From CAZGNZ01 sp964527215 (GTDB lineage: Bacteria > Fidelibacterota > Marinisomatia > SCGC-AAA003-L08 > JACNLC01), in assembly GCA_964527215.1 (NCBI GenBank), contig CAZGNZ010000013.1, forward strand, positions 1 through 64,000: a stretch of DNA of 64,000 nucleotides, written 5' to 3'. Positions 56,417 to 64,000 of the stretch are shown one piece after another. Each line of letters starts with the position of its first letter. Positions within the stretch are counted from its first letter, which is position 1. The notes under the pieces are model-generated. The model made no database searches. It saw only the letters and a list, made by a program, of their open reading frames with translations, and was not told the origin of the DNA. Made by a program: the position numbers and the translations under genes.

Positions 56417-56861
56417 GTTGTCTCCTGAATTGTTGTTAACAGATGGACGGATGCAAATATGAAAATCTTTCGTCCAAACCAGAAAAATTCAATTATTTAT
56501 TTTTGCAGTCGGCGTAATGATCAAGGGACAGGATCGGACCGTTTTAAATGACTGCGTATGAGTTGGTCATAATGAACATGCACCAGGTTTATATCCGCCG
56601 GCAGGTTTGTCCGCACTGTCTGATTGTGAGTTTTTGTAAAAACCGCAAAGCATCCCGTACATTGATACAGCATCCAGAAAATACCCTGACCCACGATGGA
56701 TGATATTTCCCGCTGCAAACGGTGTGGAATTCACCCTGTAAAATTTATCCGCCGGCAGACGGATTAAACCCGTAAGATTCCGCGCGGATGCACATTGATA
56801 AATTTGCCGGTATTGGCTTTTGGAATACTTAAACTTACACTGCCGGATGAAGGAGGTATTT
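56417..56861. other. Divergent intergenic region before mannanase
   Basis: No gene in these 445 bases. It holds two copies of ATCCGCCGGCAG (56593-56604 and 56748-56759); the second is in a small stem with CGGAT. The first 60 bases form the upstream region of the alpha-2-macroglobulin gene. AAGGAGG (56849-56855) is the ribosome-binding site of the mannanase. Confidence 0.5.
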
Positions 56862-59762
56862 ATGAATATCAAATTTCAAAAAATGATTTGTCTGACTCTT
56901 GCTGCCATTGCGTGCGGATTTGGTCAACTCACCAGTTATGAAGATTATTTTGAAGACGGTATTCCTACCGGATGGGCTATTGAGGAAGGTCAGCTGACCT
57001 ATACACTGACTGAAGCAGACGGTGTGCTGAATATCGATTATGAATGGATTACTGGATCATGGGTCTGGGACAACTTCAACTTTACCCCGCCTGAAAATAT
57101 GGATCTGTCTGGGATGCCCCGCATCAAAGTATCCGTTAAATCCGATGTTTATACGGAGATGGTTCTGAAAGCGGTCTATGCCAATGACACTGAAGATTGG
57201 CTGCCGGTAAATCTTCCCGGCACAAACCAGTGGTATGAATACAGTTTTGATTTACTTTATGCAGGTGGTACAGAACTGGAGAAAATCTATTTCTACCTCG
57301 ACGGAGGTCTGGAAACGCCGTATTCCGCACAGGTTCAGTTTGATAATTTCAGGGTGGGTGATGCCGCCGGGACACCGTTTGAAGAGCCGTTGATCCTGGC
57401 AGTATCCCATGCCTGGTCTCTGTATTACGGAACCGATGAGGGAACGGAAGAAGGTGAGTACGCACCGGGTTCAAAAGCAGAACTTCTGGAAGCGGTCAGT
57501 GAGGCTGAAACATTGCTGAACGACGGTCTGACTGACGATGAAGAATTGGTCGAAGCGGTCTGGAATCTTTATGATTCCTGTACAGAGTATGAGACAAAGG
57601 TGAATGTCATCAATATCGAACCGGTGGATTCCCTGGCAACCCGGAATACGAAATATCTTTACAGCAATCTGGAATTGATATCTGCCGGGCATATCATGTT
57701 TGGAATGCAGGATCCCACCGGTTACGGAGTCGGCTGGGAGGAGGACGATGACCGCAGTGATGTGTTTGATGTATGCGGTGATTATCCGGCAGTAAGCTCC
57801 TGGGCCACACGCCATATCACACTTGATGAGGACATTGCCCGGGACCGCTACCGAATGCTGAGTTCATACAGCCGGGGAGGGATCAACACAATGGCATGGC
57901 ACCAGATCGACCCCGAAGGCAATGGATTCTATGCAGAAGATGTGGGATACCAGAATGTGGTGGTGACCATCCTTCCGGGAGGTCAGCACCATGAATTATA
58001 CCAGGAAAAACTGAGAAGGCTGGCGGCATACCTGAAAAGCCTGCGCGGATCAGACGGGCACACTGTTCCCGTGATTTTCCGGCCCTACCATGAACATGAC
58101 GGCAGCTGGTTCTGGTGGGGAGCCGGGCAGTGTACCCCGGAACAGTACATCGAACTATGGCAGTTTACGGTTCATTATCTGCGGGACACGCTGAATGTCC
58201 ACAGCCTGCTGTATGCCATTTCCCCCAACAATTTTCAGTCTGAAAACAGCTATTTTGATATTTATCCCGGTGATGATTATGTGGATATTCTGGGGATGGA
58301 CCATTACTTCAGCAGCACAATCGATGATGCTGACCGAACAGAGTTTCAGGAAAAACTGCAGGTGATCTCCCTGGCTGCGCAGAACAGAAACAAAGTTGCA
58401 TCTCTGACGGAAGTAGGACAGGAAACGGTACCAACAACGGACTTCTGGACCCGCATCCTGCTTGACCCCCTGAAGCTGGATCCGCTTTCCAGAGATGTGG
58501 CATATGCGGCAGTTTGGCGGAATGCCAGTGAAACCCATCACTATGCACCGTATCCCGGTCATCCATCCGTTCCGGATTTTCTGAATTTCCATGCTGATCC
58601 GTTCACCCTGTTCGAGTCCGATCTGGATGCCTATTCCCTTGATCCGGCCTGGCATTCACCGCCGGAACTGCTCGATTTTCCCGAAAGCGAACTGACGGTT
58701 TACGATACGGTATTTGAGTTTTCCGTGTATACAAACAAACGGGCATCCCTTCGTTTCAGCAGCGAGAACGTCCCTTATGCAGATATGGAGTTTGAATTTC
58801 AGGAGGGTCAGGGCGGCCTGTATCATACTGCGGAGATATTCGGTCAGCACGGCGTTCTGAATACCGTGTACGTCGCGGCATCGGATAACACCGGGAATAT
58901 TTCCGATTCGGAAGCGCTTCAGGTCTGGATGGATATCAGCCAGGTGCAGGCGGATTGGAATGACCCCGGTTTTTCCGCCGATGACTGGCAGACGGGACAG
59001 ACGCCCCTGGGGTACGGCAATGGCGATGATATTACGGAAACCGCTGAAGTCAATACGGTTTATTTACGTCATGCATTTGCAGTTGAGGATTTGGGAGCCG
59101 TGCCGTATTTATCCGTTTTTGTCCATCTTCATGACGGTGCGGTGCTGTACCTGAACGGTGTGGAAGTGGCCCGGGTGAATATGAACAGTTTAGGGGAAAT
59201 TGAATATGACTCGCATGCTGAAAATGATGATGAAACCCATATGCGCATCAATCTGCCGAATGAATCGGTGGAACTGCTGAATCCCGGGATTAACGTATTT
59301 TCGGTTGAACTGCATGCCGCAGAGACAGAGGACCCTGATATCAGCTTTGATATGGAGCTGTTTTACGGGATTTTTCTGTATCTGATTGAAATGGGTTCCG
59401 AGTGGCAGTTTTCTGATACGGGACAGGAACCGGAAGACCAGATTGTGGATCTTGCAGCGGATGATCACATTCCAAAAGCACCTTCGAAATTTGCGCTGGG
59501 ATCAGCATACCCAAATCCGTTTAATTCTGCCGTCATCATTCCCTATCAGGTGGCCGAACCCGAGCGCGTGAGAATCACTGTCCACAATCTTCTGGGCCAG
59601 CCGGTGTGCGGTCTGGCCGATGAAATCCGGTTTCCCGGCAGCTACCAGATTGTATGGACCGGACTGAACAGTGAAGGAATACCTGTACCGTCGGGAATTT
59701 ACCTGGTTCAGATGTATGCCGGCGGAATGGTTCTCTCCCAAAAAGCGGTTTTGTTGAAATAG
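56862..59762 (+). CDS. Secreted GH26 beta-mannanase, multidomain
   Basis: A 966-residue exported enzyme. I start at 56862 because AAGGAGG is at the right distance and a signal peptide follows (MNIKFQKMICLTLAAIACGFG). The order is: a jelly-roll CBM-like domain (about 22-175, YEDYFEDGIPTGW...VQFDNFRVGD), a helical FIVAR-like linker (about 190-250), then the GH26 catalytic domain (about 265-590). The acid/base Glu is E411 in RPYHEHDGSWFWWG and the nucleophile is E517 in ASLTEVG. Next come a beta-sandwich region with YLRHAFAV...LHDGAVLYLNGVEVAR and a sorting tail (about 885-966: YPNPFNSAVIIPYQV, GIYLVQMYAGG) used by type IX-like secretion. It cuts beta-1,4-mannan; the sugar symporter next door fits. 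Confidence 0.93.
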   Translation: MNIKFQKMICLTLAAIACGFGQLTSYEDYFEDGIPTGWAIEEGQLTYTLTEADGVLNIDYEWITGSWVWDNFNFTPPENMDLSGMPRIKVSVKSDVYTEMVLKAVYANDTEDWLPVNLPGTNQWYEYSFDLLYAGGTELEKIYFYLDGGLETPYSAQVQFDNFRVGDAAGTPFEEPLILAVSHAWSLYYGTDEGTEEGEYAPGSKAELLEAVSEAETLLNDGLTDDEELVEAVWNLYDSCTEYETKVNVINIEPVDSLATRNTKYLYSNLELISAGHIMFGMQDPTGYGVGWEEDDDRSDVFDVCGDYPAVSSWATRHITLDEDIARDRYRMLSSYSRGGINTMAWHQIDPEGNGFYAEDVGYQNVVVTILPGGQHHELYQEKLRRLAAYLKSLRGSDGHTVPVIFRPYHEHDGSWFWWGAGQCTPEQYIELWQFTVHYLRDTLNVHSLLYAISPNNFQSENSYFDIYPGDDYVDILGMDHYFSSTIDDADRTEFQEKLQVISLAAQNRNKVASLTEVGQETVPTTDFWTRILLDPLKLDPLSRDVAYAAVWRNASETHHYAPYPGHPSVPDFLNFHADPFTLFESDLDAYSLDPAWHSPPELLDFPESELTVYDTVFEFSVYTNKRASLRFSSENVPYADMEFEFQEGQGGLYHTAEIFGQHGVLNTVYVAASDNTGNISDSEALQVWMDISQVQADWNDPGFSADDWQTGQTPLGYGNGDDITETAEVNTVYLRHAFAVEDLGAVPYLSVFVHLHDGAVLYLNGVEVARVNMNSLGEIEYDSHAENDDETHMRINLPNESVELLNPGINVFSVELHAAETEDPDISFDMELFYGIFLYLIEMGSEWQFSDTGQEPEDQIVDLAADDHIPKAPSKFALGSAYPNPFNSAVIIPYQVAEPERVRITVHNLLGQPVCGLADEIRFPGSYQIVWTGLNSEGIPVPSGIYLVQMYAGGMVLSQKAVLLK

Positions 59763-60100
59763 CCCCACTGAAAAGTTTCCTTCATTTCTCAAAGCAGACA
59801 GTTTGAGATCAGGATTCAGAGTGATTGGGCTGTGGTGTTTTCAAGGCTGCAGAATTACCAAGTCGTCACTTGGAGCGGTTATCAAATTAATAATTTTTTA
59901 TCAGGATGTTAACCGAATATGGCTTTTGTCTTCGATATACGATCAATTATCCGTCTTTATTCAAAAGGCATAAAATATGCATAACAAGACTGTCTGGATC
60001 ATTTCACCGTTTTCCCGGAGAAACCGGAATGTCCTTCAACGGACAGGCATTCCGCTGAAAATCCGTCCCATTGTTACAAACTAGATGAAGGAGTTGATTA
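59763..60100. other. Intergenic region, 338 bp
   Basis: No gene is visible. It contains the short stem CCAAGT-CGTC-ACTTGG (59858-59873) and a hairpin GGAATGTCC..GGACAGGCATTCC (60028-60055). AAGGAG at 60088-60093 serves the next gene. A promoter for the symporter may lie in the AT-rich part near 59885-59985. Confidence 0.45.
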
Positions 60101-62059
60101 ATGAGTGCAGGTGCACACTATCAAACCGCCCCTGAAGACCGTATTTCTTTAAAGCAGAAATCCGCGTATGCGGTGGGCATGCTGGTAAACAACCTTCAGG
60201 CGGCCGCATTGCCGGCCATGGTGGTCATTCTGAATCTTGGCCTGGGCATGGATGTTCTCTGGGTGGGACTCATTGGTGCCATACCGAGAATATTTGATGC
60301 CATTTCGGATCCCATGCTGGGGTATATCTCGGATAATACAAAAACACGCTGGGGCCGGCGGCGACCCTTTATTTTCTCTGGTGCCCTCCTGGCCGGAGCT
60401 ATCTTTGCTTTGATGTGGCAGCTTCCTTCGGGGTATGTGGATATTCTGGCTTCATCTCCGGCTGCAAAACACCAGTCTGTTTCATTGAATGAAGCAGATG
60501 CAGAGTTTAATGATGCCGGCGGAGCGGTGCTGGATTTTCAGTCTGATGTAAATCCGAATGCACAATTCGTATTCTTCGGTCCAGATCTGCTGGCGCTGGA
60601 TAGCAGCACCGGTCCGGCTGCCAATCTGGACGGATTTCCTCAGGTTGAAATCAATGTGGATATTCCAGAGGTTCAGACTTTCCGGGCAGTATTTAATGAA
60701 GCCGATTCCGCGTCTTCAGACGGAGCCGGTGACGGTGAATCGTTTTTCATCGACCTGACGGATGACAAATCTGTGGAAAAAACCGGAAACCTGTACAAGT
60801 TCCAGCTGGCAGACCTGGTGAGAAGCACGGCATTCGGAAATCAAAATGGAAACAACATCCTTGAGATGCAGTCAATTCACAGCATTGAGCTGATTCTGAC
60901 CGGAATGGAAGGGGAAGGAACCGCCACCATCCATTCCGTGAAATTGAGGAAAAGCCAGCGCTTCTTCGTTTTTTATTTCCGCTACTTCATGGCGATGTCC
61001 ATCCTTTTCTTCCTGGCCTATACCGTTTTTGCCACGCCCTTTGTTGCATTCGGCTATGAAATGACGGCAGACTATCATGAGCGTACCCGCCTCCACGCTT
61101 TTGCCAACACGGCAGGACAGCTGGCCTGGCTGGGAGTGCCCTGGTTTTATGCGATCATGGCCAGCAGTCTGTTCAGGGATACCGTTCACGGTGCACGCAC
61201 ACTGGCGATTGCCGTCGGCATTATTGTCGCACTGTTTGGTATCATTCCCGCCATTTTTCTCAAGGAAAGACCCGTTCCGCCTGTCAAAAAAGCTGCAAAA
61301 GGATTCTGGAAAAACATGTCAGAGTTTTTCAACGGCATCCTTATTACATTCAAGTGCAAACCGTTTGTGAAACTTTGCGGTGCCACTTTCCTGGTGTTTA
61401 ACGGATTTCAGCTTGGGACGTCATTTTCGATATATGTGATGATTTATTATTTATTTAACGGAAACGATGGTGATGCTGGCAAGCTCATGGGATGGTTTGG
61501 AATGCTGACTTCCATCGCAACGCTGGCAGTAATTCCGCTCACCGGACTGATTGCCACCAAAATTGGAAAGCGCAAAACCTTCCTGATTACGATTTCTCTT
61601 TCCATTTTAGGATACATGCTCAAGTGGGTGGGATACAATCCGCTGCATCCGTACTGGCTTTTGTTTGCAGCACCCCTGGTGGCATTTGGAACCGGTTCCC
61701 TGTTTACACTGATGGGATCCATGATCTCTGATGTATGCGATTATGATGAACTTGAAACATATCAGAGAAGAGAAGGCGTATTTGGTGCCATCTACTGGTG
61801 GATGGTGAAGGTCGGAATGGCTTTGGCCGGTCTGCTCACCGGTGTACTGCTGAAGGTTTCCGGTTTCGATGTGGCTCTGGGTGCCGGTCAGGGCAGCCAG
61901 ACGCTTTATCTGATTCGGATTTTCGATGTGGGAATACCGATCATCACATCCCTGATTGCCCTTGGTATTATTGCCACCTATTCAATCACTGAAAACCGGG
62001 CCCGGGAAATCCGGCTTGAACTGGAGAACCGACGCGGAAAAGGTGCAGCCGCTGTATAA
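60101..62059 (+). CDS. GPH-family sugar symporter with periplasmic insert domain
   Basis: A 652-residue cation-coupled glycoside symporter of the GPH (MelB-like) family. DAISDPMLGYISDNTKTRWGRRRPFI matches the TM2-TM3 family signature, with further matches at TM4 (YTVFATPFVAFGYEM) and the late helices (SDVCDYDELETYQRREGVFGAIYWWMVKVG). MelB has about 470 residues. The extra length is mainly residues ~112-285 between TM3 and TM4, a loop on the extracytoplasmic side. That insert is acidic and beta-rich (GGAVLDFQSDVNPNAQFVFFG... FFIDLT... LYKFQLADLV... IHSIELILTGMEGEGTATIHSVKLR) and resembles a carbohydrate-binding jelly roll. It follows the mannanase and likely imports mannan oligosaccharides. 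Confidence 0.9.
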   Translation: MSAGAHYQTAPEDRISLKQKSAYAVGMLVNNLQAAALPAMVVILNLGLGMDVLWVGLIGAIPRIFDAISDPMLGYISDNTKTRWGRRRPFIFSGALLAGAIFALMWQLPSGYVDILASSPAAKHQSVSLNEADAEFNDAGGAVLDFQSDVNPNAQFVFFGPDLLALDSSTGPAANLDGFPQVEINVDIPEVQTFRAVFNEADSASSDGAGDGESFFIDLTDDKSVEKTGNLYKFQLADLVRSTAFGNQNGNNILEMQSIHSIELILTGMEGEGTATIHSVKLRKSQRFFVFYFRYFMAMSILFFLAYTVFATPFVAFGYEMTADYHERTRLHAFANTAGQLAWLGVPWFYAIMASSLFRDTVHGARTLAIAVGIIVALFGIIPAIFLKERPVPPVKKAAKGFWKNMSEFFNGILITFKCKPFVKLCGATFLVFNGFQLGTSFSIYVMIYYLFNGNDGDAGKLMGWFGMLTSIATLAVIPLTGLIATKIGKRKTFLITISLSILGYMLKWVGYNPLHPYWLLFAAPLVAFGTGSLFTLMGSMISDVCDYDELETYQRREGVFGAIYWWMVKVGMALAGLLTGVLLKVSGFDVALGAGQGSQTLYLIRIFDVGIPIITSLIALGIIATYSITENRAREIRLELENRRGKGAAAV

Positions 62060-62107
62060 ACCGCCTGGTCTCTGATCATTTTGACGGCCCCCGTTATGTA
62101 TTTATCT

Positions 62108-62287
62108 AGCCCGAATATTTCATGAGAAATCTATTCCGATGATGGATCTGCTCAATTCTACAGCGTTATACTCGAAAAATGTTCTCAACGTACTGTCCAG
62201 TACGATTTCACTCATTTTTCTTCATATGCCTTGTAGAATCAATCATTTTCATCATCTCATTACTAAGTCTCATGAAATATCCGGGCT
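62108..62287. repeat. 180-bp foldback (MITE-like) element
   Basis: The ends AGCCCGAATATTTCATGAGA and TCTCATGAAATATCCGGGCT match as inverted repeats at 19 of 20 bases. Inward, the arms continue to pair (GATGATG/CATCATC, ATTCTACA/TTGTAGAAT, GAAAAATG/CATTTTTC) to the centre CGTACTG-TC-CAGTACG. The whole element is therefore one long imperfect palindrome. No target-site duplication was confirmed. A shorter relative lies at 48247-48350. A 77-codon frame across it is not a gene. Confidence 0.8.
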
Positions 62288-62688
62288 TGAAGACGATGAT
62301 GCGGTGTTAATGCGGAAAAAACAGGAACCCGATCCTGTATCTGGTGAGTTTTCGAAAAGCGTTCTCTGGTAAAGAACCCGCTGGGCGGCCCTTTACAGAC
62401 ATACGGGGCTGAATGAACCGGGCTGGTGCTGAACGGCACATCAGACGCATTTTCAATCTATTGAAAACCTGTTTCCTGATTAAGCGGAGCAGAATTGGCC
62501 GGTCCTGTCCAGTTTTCCAGGCGGAATGACATTTTTCAGCCAGACTCGAAATCAGATACATTTTATTTATATTCCTTATTATCTTATCTAATACGCACTT
62601 TCGTTACTTTCATCAGCTACTCGTTGGCTGCAGTAAGTAATAAAGTCCTGGCTTCGAAAGCAATCCGACAATCTTGAAAGAGAGTTAA
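62288..62688. other. Intergenic region before arylsulfotransferase-like gene
   Basis: No gene is visible. ATGCGGAAAAAACAGGAA (62310-62327) reappears inverted at 48389-48406 with one difference. The last ~60 bases probably hold the promoter of the next gene, whose start is preceded by GAAAGAGAG. Confidence 0.5.
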
Positions 62689-64000
62689 ATGAAAATTTGG
62701 GCTGTAATTTCCACAGTAGTAATGGTAACACTGCTTCTGACTCCTGCAGCAGGCCGCGAAATGAACGCAGACAACTGGCGCACGTATCTTCAGTATATGG
62801 ATCCCCTGCCTGATGCCCAATGGGTAACCCCGGAAAACAATATCATCATCCGTCCCGGAAGAGACCTGAGCGCACGCAAGAATGAGCTGACCGGCTGGAT
62901 TTCGGTGACTGGCGAAAAAAGCGGTGAAATAACGGGGGAACTGAAACTGCTTGCTGATCAAAGAACAATAATCATTAATCCGGATACCCCTTTCCGCCCC
63001 GGCGAAGATGTCATGATCAAGCTCAGTGCGGCTCTGATAAATGGAAATGATTTGGATTCGGAAGTTTATCAGGTCCAATTTTCGGTGAGAAATCAACAGA
63101 CACACCCCAATAGAATTGAACAGAGACATCACCCTGAAACATCATTCCGCCATTTGGATTTTGAAGCAAACACCATTCAGCCTCTGCCGGAGCCCGGTCC
63201 TCTGTCATTCAGAGATTTCCCGGAACTGAATACGATGACGCTGAACAATCCGGCACCGGGAAAAATATTCATTACGCTCCTGTCACTTCTGCCGGAATAT
63301 CAGCAGCATTCTTATTTGGTGATTATTGATAATTACAGCACGCCGGTATACTTTAACCGTCTCAGCAATTTCGTGTACGATTTTGAACCTCAGTCCGATA
63401 CCACCTGTTCGTATTATAACAATGGGTATGACGCACACATTGTAAAAGACCGCAATTTTGTCGGAATCGACAGCGTTTCATGCGGGAACGGATACTATGA
63501 CAACATTCATGAATTCAGGGTTCTGGAAAACGGCAATTCCCTGCTCATTTGTTCGGACGAACTGATTGTCAATATGGATTCGCTTGTGGTAGGCGGACAC
63601 CCTGAAGCCATTGTCCAGGGGAACCTGATTCAGGAGCTGGATACAGACGGGAATGTGGTGTTCCAGTGGCGAAGCTGGGATCATATTCCCATCACGGATG
63701 CCTCCTGGCATATTGATCTGACGGCAGAAGAGGTGGATTACATCCACATGAATTCGCTGGATCTCGATTACGACGGACACGTCCTTCTCAGCAGCCGGAA
63801 TCTGGATGAAATAACTAAAATTGATCATGAAACCGGCGAGATAATCTGGCGGTTCGGCGGAGAAAACAATCAGTTTGAATTCATTAACGATGACCGCGGA
63901 TTCAGTGTGCAGCATCATTTCAGAAGGCTTGATAACGGTCATTACACCCTGTATAATAACGGCAACTTTCTGGAACCGCGCTTTTCCGATGCCCTTGAGT
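62689..64000 (+). CDS. Arylsulfotransferase-family protein, partial
   Basis: An open frame of 437 codons that leaves the window without a stop. It starts with a signal peptide (MKIWAVISTVVMVTLLLTPAAG). After an Ig-like N-terminal region (about 40-130) it shows the beta-propeller pattern of bacterial arylsulfate sulfotransferases (ASST): YLVIIDNYSTPVYF, IQELDTDGNVVFQWRSWDHI, HMNSLDLDYDGHVLLSSRNL, ITKIDHETGEIIWRFGG, and FSVQHHFRRLDNGHYTLYNNG with candidate active-site His. True ASSTs move sulfate between phenols in the periplasm; many relatives are of unknown activity. The 3' end and any sorting tail are outside the window. Confidence 0.85.
   Translation, partial: MKIWAVISTVVMVTLLLTPAAGREMNADNWRTYLQYMDPLPDAQWVTPENNIIIRPGRDLSARKNELTGWISVTGEKSGEITGELKLLADQRTIIINPDTPFRPGEDVMIKLSAALINGNDLDSEVYQVQFSVRNQQTHPNRIEQRHHPETSFRHLDFEANTIQPLPEPGPLSFRDFPELNTMTLNNPAPGKIFITLLSLLPEYQQHSYLVIIDNYSTPVYFNRLSNFVYDFEPQSDTTCSYYNNGYDAHIVKDRNFVGIDSVSCGNGYYDNIHEFRVLENGNSLLICSDELIVNMDSLVVGGHPEAIVQGNLIQELDTDGNVVFQWRSWDHIPITDASWHIDLTAEEVDYIHMNSLDLDYDGHVLLSSRNLDEITKIDHETGEIIWRFGGENNQFEFINDDRGFSVQHHFRRLDNGHYTLYNNGNFLEPRFSDALE

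Noticed and set aside
62139..62372. 77-codon frame in the foldback element
   Set aside because: It follows the palindromic element; similar translation in the 48.2-kb copy reflects nucleotide identity of the repeat.
1..64000. CRISPR arrays, toxin-antitoxin or phage-defence genes
   Set aside because: No regularly spaced repeats, Cas proteins, integrases, transposases or recognisable defence genes were found on either strand.

Overview
ORGANISM. The window looks like chromosomal DNA of a Gram-negative member of the Fibrobacterota-Chlorobiota-Bacteroidota (FCB) assemblage, most like Candidatus Marinimicrobia (SAR406) or a close relative. The reasons are an FCB-style C-terminal sorting tail (YPNPFNS motif) on a secreted mannanase, four secreted proteins that carry dockerin-like DxNxDxxxNxxD tandem repeats, a TonB-dependent receptor paired with a DUF4249-like lipoprotein, lamin-tail-domain proteins, and Shine-Dalgarno (GGAGG-type) sites in front of many genes. 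The phylum call is an inference from these families; no marker-gene comparison was possible. LAYOUT. (1) 0-9.5 kb: a repeat-rich intergenic stretch, then large secreted proteins: a beta-helix protein with dockerin repeats, two tandem paralogues with an inserted PPC-like sandwich and dockerin repeats (the second also has a Kunitz/BPTI-like domain), a lamin-tail-domain protein, and a small basic exported peptide ended by a strong terminator. (2) 9.5-13.8 kb: a translationally coupled trio of envelope protein, TonB-dependent receptor and lipoprotein. (3) 14.1-34.1 kb: a long same-strand housekeeping block, rpmH-rnpA-yidD-yidC-mnmE-mnmG-mfd, two SurA/PpiC-type chaperones, then dnaN-recF-dciA-gyrB-gyrA-yggS and a small PNP-like gene. 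Two perfect 16-bp parS sites lie in and after mnmG. An AT-rich gap with DnaA-box-like sites lies before dnaN. dnaA itself is absent. yidD (starting with AUU) and rpmH are too short for ordinary ORF calling but are clear. (4) 34.1-38.7 kb: trhA, then panD-panB-panC on the minus strand and another dockerin-bearing secreted protein. (5) 39.2-46.9 kb: a probable homoserine/sulfur-amino-acid operon (Cys/Met-type PLP enzyme, homoserine dehydrogenase, aldehyde dehydrogenase) with an Lrp-type regulator, a BI-1 family membrane protein, a MATE-like exporter and a YghZ-type aldo-keto reductase. (6) 46.9-48.6 kb: non-coding repeats, a second and third copy of the 1-480 repeat inside a tandem duplication, plus a foldback element. 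(7) 48.6-56.4 kb, minus strand: the alpha-2-macroglobulin-like protein and pbpC (PBP1C), a known partnership. (8) 56.9-62.1 kb: a GH26 beta-mannanase and a GPH-family sugar symporter, a small mannan-use locus. The symporter carries a ~165-residue soluble domain in a periplasmic loop. (9) 62.1-64 kb: a 180-bp foldback element and the 5' part of an arylsulfotransferase-family gene that runs off the window. MOST NOTABLE. The GPH symporter with a built-in extracytoplasmic beta-rich domain, the Kunitz-like domain with an extra cysteine pair and Asp at P1, the parS pair (one centred on the mfd start codon), the replication-origin-type gene block without dnaA, and two families of structured intergenic repeats, one showing pairing-conserving changes between copies.
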